Source: Methanobrevibacter ruminantium M1
GTDB lineage: Archaea; Methanobacteriota; Methanobacteria; Methanobacteriales; Methanobacteriaceae
DNA length: 64,000 bases
Assembly: GCF_000024185.1 (NCBI RefSeq)
Contig: NC_013790.1
Location: 2,803,613-2,867,612, forward strand
Direction: 5' to 3'
The notes under the pieces were generated by a model that was not told the DNA's origin, did not search any database, and saw only the letters and a program-made list of their open reading frames with translations. The translations under genes and the position numbers were made by a program. Below, piece by piece: positions 8,967 to 19,400 of the stretch. How positions within the stretch are numbered: the stretch's first letter is position 1; the number at the start of each line of letters is the position of its first letter.

Positions 8967-9083
8967 AATATCACACATATATGTTTAGTCTAGATATTAA
9001 TAGATAATATCACAATACTATGTTTAGTTTTTAGTTATTAAATAGTTTAGGGAAAAAATTAAATCAAAACTTTTATATAATAG
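8965..9083 (-). promoter_or_regulatory. mtd promoter and leader with duplicated ribosome-binding segment
   Basis: A TATA-like box, CTATTATATAAAAG on the minus strand, lies at about 9070-9083, giving an expected transcript start near 9045 and a leader of about 80 nt. In the leader a 25-bp segment is present twice (8965-8989 and 9004-9028, 39 bp apart). Both copies contain ACTAAACATA and GTGATATTAT, but only the gene-proximal copy has the ATG. Confidence 0.6.
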
Positions 9084-9288
9084 AAAAATTTTTTAAAATT
9101 TAATAAAAAAATAGAATAAGGTAATAATACTGTTTTATATGAATTAAACTAATTATACGGAGATATCTGTTAAAAAAAGCATATGATAAGAAGATATTAA
9201 TCAATCAAAAAAATAATAGCTCTGAAATGAAAAATATAAGGCCTAAACAAGCCCTGAAAACAAGAAAACAGCAAACAAAAAACATTGA

Positions 9289-9930
9289 CTAATCAGCCAA
9301 ATAAGCATCAATATTATATCCAAATATCCTGTCATAAAACTGGATGATTAATCCGACAACAATAGCTGCAAATATGGTTCCTTCACGGACCCCCTCAAGG
9401 TGGCCTAAAAATACCAATGCCAATATGGCTGCAATGGATACGATGGTAAGGTCAAAAAATGGCTTGATCTGTCCAAAGTCCCTATTTGTAACTTCAGCGA
9501 TGGCTACAACTGAACCGTCACCTGGAAGCATGGTGATATCTGACTTTACTTCAATAAGCAAGCCAAATGCAAGTACAAAGCAGCTTATGATACATAGAAT
9601 CCATTGGCTGATATAATCTGTAGGATTTGGAAAATTAAGTATTAGAAGACTGAAGTCAATCATATATCCAAAGAGGACGCATACAAGCATCTGAGCTATT
9701 TGGGAGATGGTGATCTTTCTAAGCAAAACCATCTGAAAAATAACAAGAAGTGCATTGAAAACTATTGTAAACTCTCCTACAGTCCAGGGAAAGGCAATTG
9801 ATAGGACAGCAGGAACAGATGAAATAGGGGATGTTCCTAAAGTTGCTTTGATAGATAATGCTATCCCCATAGACATTATGATTACACCTACAATGAGCAT
9901 TATATATCTGACTATTAATTTTTTGTCCAT
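9289..9930 (-). CDS. YczE/YitT-like multipass membrane protein
   Basis: This is a 213-residue protein with five to six hydrophobic segments and the motif pattern of the YczE/YyaS group: an N-terminal helix followed by SMGIALSIKATLGTSPISS, then VGEFTI, and later a loop MLPGDGSVVAIAE. These are conserved integral membrane proteins of bacteria and some methanogens with no firmly assigned substrate. The frame opens at 9957, but the ATG at 9930 is preceded by CTGAT at 3 nt and gives a more normal N-terminus (MDKKLIVRYIML). It stands alone between mtd and the divergent TIGR04076 gene. Confidence 0.7.
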   Translation of the reverse strand: MDKKLIVRYIMLIVGVIIMSMGIALSIKATLGTSPISSVPAVLSIAFPWTVGEFTIVFNALLVIFQMVLLRKITISQIAQMLVCVLFGYMIDFSLLILNFPNPTDYISQWILCIISCFVLAFGLLIEVKSDITMLPGDGSVVAIAEVTNRDFGQIKPFFDLTIVSIAAILALVFLGHLEGVREGTIFAAIVVGLIIQFYDRIFGYNIDAYLAD

Positions 9931-10103
9931 TTTATCAGCTGCCAATATTTTTAACATACTTTTCTATCGTTTAATACAACAATTAATTTTAAATTGATAA
10001 TAATATTTAAAATTTTTTAACAAAGGATAAGTATTATTAGGACAAATAAAATATAAGATATTAAAAGAACTGAATAAATTTAAACTTTTAAAACGTGATT
10101 AAA

Positions 10104-10418
10104 ATGAAAAAGGTAAAGATTACAGTTATGAAAAAGGCAAGATACGATGACCTCATTGAAAAATACGAAAATCCATTGGAGCATGAATGTGAGGTAGAGC
10201 TTGGAGATGTCTTCATTGCAAATGGTTGGGAAAAACCGGAGGACTTCTGCAGCAGCGCTTGGGATAGCATCTCTCCATTTGTATTGGCATTATCCAGCGG
10301 GGGAGAAGACTTATATGATGGATGGATGAAGGATAAAAAGTCAGCAATGATATCCTGCAATGATGGGTTTCGTCCTGTAAGTTTCTATCTTGAGGCAATG
10401 GACGAGGATGCTGATTAA
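10104..10418 (+). CDS. TIGR04076 family protein
   Basis: This 104-residue protein fits the small TIGR04076 family: KITVMKKARYDDLI at the N-terminus, a C..E.GD.FI segment, EDFCSSAWDSI in the middle, a GG before the C-terminal part, and the conserved end SCNDGFRPVSFYLEA. The three cysteines (in HEC, DFCSS and SCNDG) are typical of the family and suggest metal or redox chemistry, but no activity is established to my knowledge. The frame opens with GTG at 10095; the ATG at 10104 follows CGTGAT by 4 nt and is the likely start. It stands alone. Confidence 0.8.
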   Translation: MKKVKITVMKKARYDDLIEKYENPLEHECEVELGDVFIANGWEKPEDFCSSAWDSISPFVLALSSGGEDLYDGWMKDKKSAMISCNDGFRPVSFYLEAMDEDAD

Positions 10419-10521
10419 ATCTAAAAAGAAGAAAATTTAAAAAAGAATTAAAAATTTAAAAAAGAATTAAATATTTAAAAAGAAGAAAATCAATAAAAAA
10501 AATTAGAATTTAGAGGATAAG

Positions 10522-11646
10522 TTATCTAAACACCTTACGACTGTTCCAGATTTGCTTTGTTGACTTGAATCCGCTCTTTTGAAGACCATTCTCATCAAAT
10601 CCATTGATTAGATCCACCAACTTATCAATGGCGATTTCACTGTTTTTAACAAGATTATTATCCTGATGAGCGGATAGCTTCTCAAAGGCATCTGGAATCT
10701 CATCTATTTTTACAATAGGAATATTAAGTTCCCTTGCAAGGTCTACGCTTCCATGGGTTTTATGAAATCCTTCAATCTTTAGTGAAGGGATATTGAATAC
10801 ACCCGCCTCAATGGTGAGTCCCATTCCCGCAGCATAGATAAGGTGGGATGCTGCATTCATAAAGCTTAAAAGGTCAACATACTGTGGGAGAACCTTAATG
10901 TTTGGTGAAAGGACAAGGCTTTCAACAAGATTTCTATCAAACCTATAAGGAGCAATGAGAGTCTTTAGATTAAGCTGTTCCACTGATCTTATAAGAGGCT
11001 CAATCTCATCATCCTTTAAGTCCCCTCCAAGAACAACCAGCACAAATTCCTTAACTCCATATTCGCCATATATCTCTTCCTTATCAATCAGATTATTGTC
11101 TTTTATATGATTGTCCACATATTTAGCCATAGGATAGCCGTCAATAGATGCAACGTTTTTTAAATTATATTTTCTCTCAAGATAGTCCTTATAATCCTCT
11201 TTAGGAACAGTGACTAGATTGGCATGTGAAATTACTTCAATAGGGTTGTAGATGTCCTGCTCTATATGAAGAATAGGGATTTTTAAAAGGTTGGCTGCAA
11301 CAATGGACTTTCTTACATCACCTGCATTGCCTGCAGTGATTAGAAGGTCTATGTTATTTCCTTTTAGAGCATTGAATGCCTTTATTATGTCTCTTGAGAT
11401 AAGATAAGCCAATTTAGCAGTTGAGTTCTTCTTTTGGCCTCGTCTTCCTTGACCTATATCATAAAGCTCATCACAATACGGCTCAAGAAGCAATTTAGAT
11501 GACTCCCCATGATAAAGACCATATATCTTGTTTATTTTGAAGTTTAATTTATCTTCCTTATCTAATTCATTTAACCTTTGAATTAGAGGAATTATGGTCT
11601 TTGAAGGGGTGATCTCACCAGCAATAGCAATATTTTTAGAATTCAT
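10522..11646 (-). CDS. MurG-like GT-B glycosyltransferase
   Basis: This 374-residue cytoplasmic protein has a two-lobed GT-B layout. The N-terminal half contains DLLITAGNAGDVRKSIVAA and IPILHIEQDIYNPIE, resembling the acceptor-side part of MurG and UDP-GlcNAc 2-epimerase-like folds. The C-terminal half has AAGMGLTIEAGVFNIPSLKI, like the nucleotide-sugar site. Transfer of a sugar onto a lipid carrier for pseudomurein or another surface glycan is the likely role; WecB-type epimerase is the alternative. The start at 11646 has GGGAGG eight bases upstream; a TTG lies one codon earlier. It follows the Wzy-like gene by about 50 bp, so the two form an operon. Confidence 0.65.
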   Translation of the reverse strand: MNSKNIAIAGEITPSKTIIPLIQRLNELDKEDKLNFKINKIYGLYHGESSKLLLEPYCDELYDIGQGRRGQKKNSTAKLAYLISRDIIKAFNALKGNNIDLLITAGNAGDVRKSIVAANLLKIPILHIEQDIYNPIEVISHANLVTVPKEDYKDYLERKYNLKNVASIDGYPMAKYVDNHIKDNNLIDKEEIYGEYGVKEFVLVVLGGDLKDDEIEPLIRSVEQLNLKTLIAPYRFDRNLVESLVLSPNIKVLPQYVDLLSFMNAASHLIYAAGMGLTIEAGVFNIPSLKIEGFHKTHGSVDLARELNIPIVKIDEIPDAFEKLSAHQDNNLVKNSEIAIDKLVDLINGFDENGLQKSGFKSTKQIWNSRKVFR

Positions 11647-11699
11647 CAATCAAGCCTCCCAAAATAGACTTAACCCTAAGGAAAATAAAATCCATCAAA

Positions 11700-12881
11700 T
11701 CAAGCCTCCAAGTCCCTGCTGGAACCTTTTAAAAAGAAAAGCGCCATAAGAACAATTGCAATCAAATAGAATATCCACACCACCACATCAGTTGGACCTG
11801 TCTCTATCCAAATTATTGTCTGTGCAAGCAAGATTCCATAAAATGCTGAATAAACCTCTTTCTTATGCTTTTGAATGCTGTGCAATGTCTTTAAAATGAA
11901 TCCGATCAAGAGCATTTGAATGCACATTCCAATCAATCCAAAGTCAAGAAGAGCCGGTCCGAATATTGTAGATGTTATTGAATGGTTCCTTCCAAGAGTT
12001 GCTTGACCTACAAGAACCCTAGGGTCTGTGTGAGTGAAAAATCCTGTAAGGGTTGAGTAGAAAAGCTTTCCGGCAGTTGCAAACTGATTGCTGATTGCAT
12101 GGCCAAGAACATTCAATGTAAATGCCGCCCTATATGACACAAGTTCTATTGGATTAAGGCTCCAGTGCTGCCAGCTTATTGCCTGTACCGCTATGAACCC
12201 TATAGCAAGCAGAAGTGCCACTGCAATGACTAAAAAGAGTCCTAAAAATAGGACCTGATACTTGAATTTTATGTTTCTTGTATAATATAATGTAATTAAT
12301 ATAGATAACACGATTGCAATTGGTGTAGTTCGATAGCCAGTTAAAGTAAATAAAAGCAAGCCTAAAAATACTAAAAGATAATGTGAATCCCTATTGAATT
12401 CTGCAAGGAGTATGTTAATAAATGGCAAGAAGATTATATATGATGCGAGCCATATCTTTCCTGCAGCTTCAGCCTTTAGTGTTGCTGAGAATAATGGTAT
12501 TCCTCCAAGACGAACTATGTTGATTATCTGAAGGATGATTCCGATTAAAACCATGATGACCAGAATCATTTCCTTTCTTGAGTAGGATTCAAAGATTGAA
12601 AGCTTTTTTGGATTTTTGCTTATGCTAATTTTTATAGTGTCCTTAAGGGAATCTAAAGAGAGATCCTTTTTTAAAAATCTGTTTAGCAATAGATTGCTTA
12701 TCAAAATTCCAAATATGAAGAAAATAAGGCCTAATCCTATGTATAGAAATAAGTCCATGCTGGGACTTGGCAATTTTTGGTAAGCATACCACATAGGAAG
12801 GGCAATGATTATGAATACAATTACCATAGCGATTATGATAAATGGATTTAAAAGGTCAATGCTTTTGTTTTCTAAGTTCAT
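11700..12881 (-). CDS. Oligosaccharide repeat unit polymerase (Wzy-like)
   Basis: This is a 393-residue membrane protein with about ten to eleven hydrophobic helices and a larger extracytoplasmic loop in the C-terminal half (around TDPRVLVGQATLGRNHS), the plan of the oligosaccharide repeat unit polymerase family. A conserved GYRT segment (LFTLTGYRTTPIAI) sits in the middle. It would join lipid-linked oligosaccharide units on the outer face of the membrane. It is first in a two-gene unit with the MurG-like glycosyltransferase, and a flippase is encoded at 1567. A surface-glycan or wall-polymer pathway is therefore the likely context. The start has GTGGGAT just upstream. Confidence 0.75.
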   Translation of the reverse strand: MNLENKSIDLLNPFIIIAMVIVFIIIALPMWYAYQKLPSPSMDLFLYIGLGLIFFIFGILISNLLLNRFLKKDLSLDSLKDTIKISISKNPKKLSIFESYSRKEMILVIMVLIGIILQIINIVRLGGIPLFSATLKAEAAGKIWLASYIIFLPFINILLAEFNRDSHYLLVFLGLLLFTLTGYRTTPIAIVLSILITLYYTRNIKFKYQVLFLGLFLVIAVALLLAIGFIAVQAISWQHWSLNPIELVSYRAAFTLNVLGHAISNQFATAGKLFYSTLTGFFTHTDPRVLVGQATLGRNHSITSTIFGPALLDFGLIGMCIQMLLIGFILKTLHSIQKHKKEVYSAFYGILLAQTIIWIETGPTDVVVWIFYLIAIVLMALFFLKGSSRDLEA

Positions 12882-13454
12882 AAAATCCCACTTTATAAAA
12901 AAGATATTAATAATGAATTATGATTATTTTAAAAAATATTTCCTTGATTTAAAAAGATAAAAAGAAAATATACCTATTATAAAAAATATTTCCTTAATCT
13001 AAAAAGACTAAAAGAAATTATACTTATTATAAATGATAATTTGTTCTATCTATTATAATAATTATTCGTATAAAAGAAAAATTAATTAAAAAAAGATTTA
13101 TCCTAATTTTGCTTGATAAACTATTTACTATAAATAGTAATCCATTTTATATGAGAAATATGAAAAAAAACCGACCCATAATAATAAAAAGATCCATGAA
13201 ATAAAAAAATAGAGCAAAATATGAAAAAATGAAAAAAATAAAAAAATAAAAAAAGAAGAAAATGAAAAATAGGAATTTAATTAAAATTCCCAATACGTGT
13301 TTTACTTAAGTACGCGTTTATCCTTAAGTAGGCGTTATCTTAAAAAATTCGAAATCAAATGGTAAATAAAATAGGAATTGAATTATTCAATAAGAATTAA
13401 TAATCATATGATTGATTAAAACTTATTAAATATAAACAATTCCTAATAACGTGT
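12882..13454. other. Intergenic region with shared palindrome and short direct repeats
   Basis: No gene is seen. ACTATTTA, CTA, TAAATAGT (13120-13138) is a palindrome shared with 7009 and 37176, about 240 bp upstream of the polymerase start. At about 13311-13345 CTTAAGTA occurs twice, followed by CGCGTTTAT and then GGCGTTAT. These lie downstream of the giant adhesin gene and could belong to its 3' end. Confidence 0.5.
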
Positions 13455-16400
13455 TTATTCTCTTTTTCTTCTTACAGAACTTAATCCTACTGCTGCAAGA
13501 GCAATGAGTAAGACCATTAATGGATTACCAGTTCTTGGTAATTCATGTCTTGGAACTTTTTTATTTGGAATTACAGGCTCTGGAGGAGTTACAGGTTCAG
13601 GAGGAACCACTGGCTCTGGAGGAACAGGTACCGGAGGAGTGTCATTCTTAGGCACTTTAATAACCTCAGTCACATTGGATGAGTTCTTCTCTCCAGTCTC
13701 ATTGCTTGTAACACTTACATAGTTAGTGAAGTTGCCTGTAAGGTTTGTATCAAAGACAACTGTGAAGCTTGCATATTCTCCAAGAGCTAAAGTACCATTA
13801 TAAGCCCATGCATTTCCTTTTTCTTCGTCAAAGATCCATTTGCCAGTCTCATCAATGAAACTGTTATAGGTCAAGCCTTCAGGGAAAGTGTCAGTAACGA
13901 CAACATTAGTCAAGTTAGTTTCACCGACATTAGATACAATAATGTCAAATGAAGTTTGCTGGCCACTATAGACAGTTCTGTTAAGTGTGACCTTTATGAT
14001 AGCAATATCTGGAACGAGCTTGATTACTTCAGTAATATTTGAAGCGTTCTTATCCTCGGTCTCATTGCAGCTAACTGTAGCAAGGTTAGTGAAGTTGCCT
14101 GTAAGGTTTGTGTCAAAGACAACTGTAAATCCTGCAGACTCGCCAGGAGCTAAAATGCCATCATAAATCCAAGCATTGCCCTTAGTCTCATCAAAGATCC
14201 ACTTGCCGCTTTCATCAACGAAACTGCTGTAATCCAATCCTTCAGGGAAGCTGTCAGCAACGACAACATTAGTCAAGTTAGTCTCACCGACATTAGTTAC
14301 AACAATATCGAAGCAGGTTTGCTCTCCGCTATAGACAGTTCTGTTAAGGGTAATCTTTTGGATAGCAATGTCTGGAATGAGCTTGATTACTTCAGTAATA
14401 TTGGAAGCGTTTCTCTCGCTGGTTTGATTACTGCTTACAGTTGCAATGTTTGTGAAGTTACCTGTAATGTTTGTGTCAAAGACAACTGTAAATCCTGCAG
14501 ACTCGCCAGGAGCTAAAATGCCATCATAAATCCAAGCATTGCCCTTAGCATCATCAAAGATCCACTTGCCGCTTTCATCAACAAAGCTGCTGTAATCCAA
14601 TCCTTCAGGGAAGCTGTCAGCAACGACAACATTAGTCAAGTCAATTTCACCAACATTAGTTACAACAATATCGAAGCAGGTTTGCTCTCCGCTATAGACT
14701 GTTCTGTTAAGAGTGATCTTTTGGATAGCGACATCAGCAAATATTACTTCGGTAACATTGGATGAGTTTTTCTCTCCAGTCTCATTGCTTGTGACTTTTA
14801 CATGGTTAGTGAAGTTTCCAGACTTATTGGTATCAAAGACAATTCTGAAACCAGCAGACTCACCAGGAAGTAGAATTCCATTATAAATCCACTTATTGCC
14901 TATGTTAAACCATTTTCCAGTGTCGTCAATGAAATTGCTGTAGGTCAAGCCTTCAGGGAAGCTGTCGATTACAGTCACATTGCTTAAATTGACATTACCA
15001 TCATTGCTTACAACAATGTCAAATGAAGTTTGCTCACCGCTGTATACAGTTCTGTTGATTGTGATTTTTATAATCTCAATGCCTGGAACAGATTTAATGA
15101 TTACTTCAGTAATATTGGATGCATTTTTCTCTTTAGTTTGATTGCTGCTTACTGTTACAATGTTTGTAAAGTTGCCTGTTTGATTGGTGTCAAAGACAAC
15201 TGTAAAGCTTGCAGACTCACCAGGAGCCAAAATGCCATCATAAATCCAAGCATTGCCCTTAGCATCATCAAATATCCACTTGCCAGAAGCATCAACGAAG
15301 CCGCTGTAAGCCAAGCCTTCAGGGAAGGCGTCAGTAACTGTCACAGCAGTTAAATTCATTTCTCCATTATTTCTTACAATAATTTCGAAGCTGGTTTGCT
15401 CTCCGCTGTAGACTGTTCTGTTAAGAGTGACCTTTTGGATTGCGACATTTGGAATAAGCTTGATTACCTTGGTTATATTGGACGCGTTCTTATCTTGGGT
15501 TTGGTTAGTGCTTACCTTGACTATGTTAGTGAATTCACCTACTTCATCAGTGTCAAAGACAACTGTAAAGCTTGCAGACTCACCAGGAGCCAAAGTGCCA
15601 TTATAAATCCAAGCATTTCCTTTGGAATCATCAAAGATCCACTTGCCGGAAGCATCAACGAAGCCGCTGTAAGCCAAGCCTTCAGGGAAGGCGTCGGTAA
15701 CGACAACACCAGTCAAGTTATAGATTCCGTCGTTGGTGACAACAATGTCGAAGCTGGTTTGCTCTCCGCTCATGACAGTTTCATTTAATGTGATCTTCGC
15801 AACGGTAACATTTGCTACAACTACCTTAGTGGTATTTGAAGTGTTCTTAGGACCTGTTTCATTAGAGCTTACAATTATTGTATTGTTGAATGTGCCGCTC
15901 TTGGTTGTGTTGAATATAACAGTGAAGTTAGTGCTTTCTCCAACAGCTAAAACACCATTATAGATCCAATAATCACCTCTGTTAAACCATTTGCCTGAAT
16001 CATCTATGAAGCGTGAATATACTAAGCCATCTGGATAAATTTCCTTAAGGCGGACATCAGTCAAGTCCTTAAGTCCGGTATTGGAAACGACAATTACAAA
16101 TCCGGTTTCCTGACCAGTGAATACGGTTTCGTTTAAGGTGACCTTTTGAATGTCCATTCTTACATCCAATGCTTCAGTAGTGTTGTTTGCAACTGATTCG
16201 TTAGTCACGTTAGATCCTGCATGAACAACATTGGTAAAGTTGCCTGCTCTTGTTGCATTAAATACAACGACAAACTCAAGGGAATCATCACGTTCTAAAA
16301 TTCCATTGTAATAGAATGTTCTGCTTGATTCATTGTAAGTCCATAAACCACTTTCATCTTTAAATTCAACGAACTTTAAGCCATCTGGGATGTATTCAAC

Positions 16401-19400
16401 AACATATACGCCAGATAAATTACAGTCCCCATCATTAGAGACTTTAATTCTAAATTCAGTTAGCTCTCCAATATATACGGTCTTGTTTAAAGTGATTTTT
16501 CCAACAGAGATTATTGGACCCAAGACTTTGGTTGAATTCTCAGTGGACTTATTGGAAGTTTCATTAGAGCCTGCTACGACATTGTTGACAAAGATTCCAG
16601 GTACGGTTGTATTGAATCTTATAATGAATTCACCGAATGCTCCTGGAGCTAAAATGCCATCATAAAGCCATATAGGTCCGTCATCATCTTCCGTATAATT
16701 CCATTTGCCAGTCTTATTAATATAATCATAGTAAACAAGTCCGTTTGGAATGTTTTCTTTAACGAATACATTTGTGAGGTTATTGTCACCGGTGTTGTTC
16801 ACACGAACAAGGAATTCTGTGATATTTCCTGGGTAAACTGTTTCGTTTAAAGTGACCTTTTCCACTTGCAAGTTATGGTAAATACTGTTTGTAGTATTAT
16901 TTGCAGTTTTCACTGTACTGTTATTGACTCCGACAATTGCAACATTGGTTATGTTGGCTGCCTTGGTCACATTAAAGTACAATGTAAGGCTAATGGTTCT
17001 GCCTGCTGTCAAACCAGATCTATAGTACCATGTCTCATCGCTTTCATTATAAATCCAATAGTAACTGTTATCAGCATGGTCAAATACCAAGCCATCAGGA
17101 ACCAAATCTTTTACATGAATGCCATATAATGAGAAAGGACTTTCCCAAGAATAGCCATCCCGTGATATTTGGATAGTGAACGAAACTTGATCTCCAACCC
17201 TTGCTGTAGCATTATTGCTGATTTTTCTTACCTTAATATTATAGGCAGCTGTCTGATTGGAAACAGACCTGTTGGTAGTTTGGTTGGAAGAGACATAAGC
17301 GGTATTTGTTATGTTTCCATAATAATTAATATTAGTAACATTATAGAAAACATCAAATTCGCTTACAGCTCCTACTTCAAAAGTACCATTATAATTCCAG
17401 CTAGGCACGCCTGAAGTTGCATAAGATTCATTTAAAATCCACTTGCCTGAATTGTCAACAAAGTGATCGAATACCATATAGGAGTTCCTTGTTTCATTTA
17501 CATAGACATCAGTTAAGTTATATATTCCTGTGTTTCTTACCCTAATGGTAAATGAGACCTGATCTCCAACTTGTGATATTGGATTATTGCTGACTTTCTC
17601 AATTGATACACCAAATGGAATTATTGTAACATTTGCCTGAGAGGTACTCTTATTTGTCTGTTCTGTGTATCCTGTAGCAAGGTTGTACCAATTACCATAT
17701 TCTGTAGCATTGCAGACAATATAAAGTCGGGCAACATAATTCTGACTGTCTGAATAATAGGTAGGAAGAGTGTTTTGCAATAGGAATCTATGTTTTCCAT
17801 CTTCATCTACAAAATGAGTCCAGTTATGATTATCTGTATTGTAGAACCTAAGATATTTCAATCCTATTGGAAGAATGTCTTCTACATAAACACCAGTTAA
17901 ATTCACATAACCTGTATTCTGTACGTTGATTTGGAATACCACTTCCTCTCCTATGGTTGAAGTTTTTGAGCTAACCAAGGTTTTCCAAATTGAAAAGTAA
18001 GGACGTTGTATAATTGTGTAATTGCTTGAATAACCTTCAGATGTTCCGTTTCTATAAGCATTTACTGAATTATAAGCAGACCCTACTGTTACATTGTTAG
18101 GTACTTTGAAGTAGATAATCACTCCAGCCTCTTGACCCGGATAGAGGACTTGGTTCAAGTATAATGTGTCGACATGCCAAGAAGAGCTGCTTCCTCCCCA
18201 TCCGTGTCCTCCAGACCAATTACCTTTATATGAATCCCATCTATATTCGTACTCCAATTCATTTCTATTAAAATTGTCCACCAAAGTGATGTTGCTTGCT
18301 TCAAGGGTTCCTATATTTTTAACTAAAAGCAAGAATCTTACAGTTGATCCTGGAGTTACATTTTGGTCCAAAGTGATTTTTTGAACCTGTATGCGTGGCC
18401 ATTTGGTTTCGGTTCTGGTAAAAGCAGATTTGTTTGAAACCTCATCACAGCCTACATCAATATAGTTTGTGATATTAGTGAGATATGTGACATTATTTAC
18501 CCTAAAGTTTATATTGAATGTACCAGTTTCATGGACCTTCAGAGGCCTATTCAAGACCCAAGTCATCTCACCAGTTTGCACCCATCCTTGATTGCGGAAA
18601 TCAGTGAATGATAGATAGGTAAGCATGCTGTTAGGCCTTTCGGTTACAGTCACATTATGCAGTGACACAGTACCATTGTTGTAAACAGTGACTGTGTAGT
18701 TTACAATGTCTCCAGTGCCGACATTCTCCTTGTTGGCTATTTTCTGAGGATTGAAGTCTGGAGTCTGCATAGCCATACATGAATTAATGAGAATCAGGTT
18801 CTGTCTTGTGGTAGGCATGATAAAGCTATGGAATGAAAGACAGTTATAAACTCCGTTAATCCAGTTATTGCCGTTTACAAGAGATGTGTCCTCTCTTTCT
18901 GTAAGGTTAATAACTCTTCGAATTACCCTATCTGTATTAGCACGATAGTCAGTGTCTGTAAATACATATACATAATCTTTCAAGTTATAGACATCCTCGT
19001 CAAGGTTAAAGTAGAAGTAGGATACCAATACCTTAATGTAATCTCCAACATAAGAGCCGTCCAGGCTGTTTCTTACAAAGTACAAGTCATCTACAAGAAC
19101 ACCAGTAGTTCCGTTCCATTGCCATGGCTTAGAGTTGTTCTGTTCAATGCAGTATGCCCAGTAATGATATTCGCTGGCATTTGGAATGCTTGCGTTTTCA
19201 TATAGGAAGTACATATCATTATTGTTTAAAGCAACTCTAAGAATGGTGCTTTCATCGTAAACATAAACATCTTCATCAAGATTGAGACCTTCATTATTGT
19301 ACAATAGGCTAATATTATACAATGTTGCAACTGAATCTTCACAAATGCACTCAGGTACATCACCGTTAGAGCAGTTGATTACCTTGATTTCCGCTCCGGT

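Noticed and set aside
8296-8988. Plus-strand frames of 98-113 codons across mtd
   Set aside because: Antisense shadows of a clear, highly conserved methanogenesis gene.
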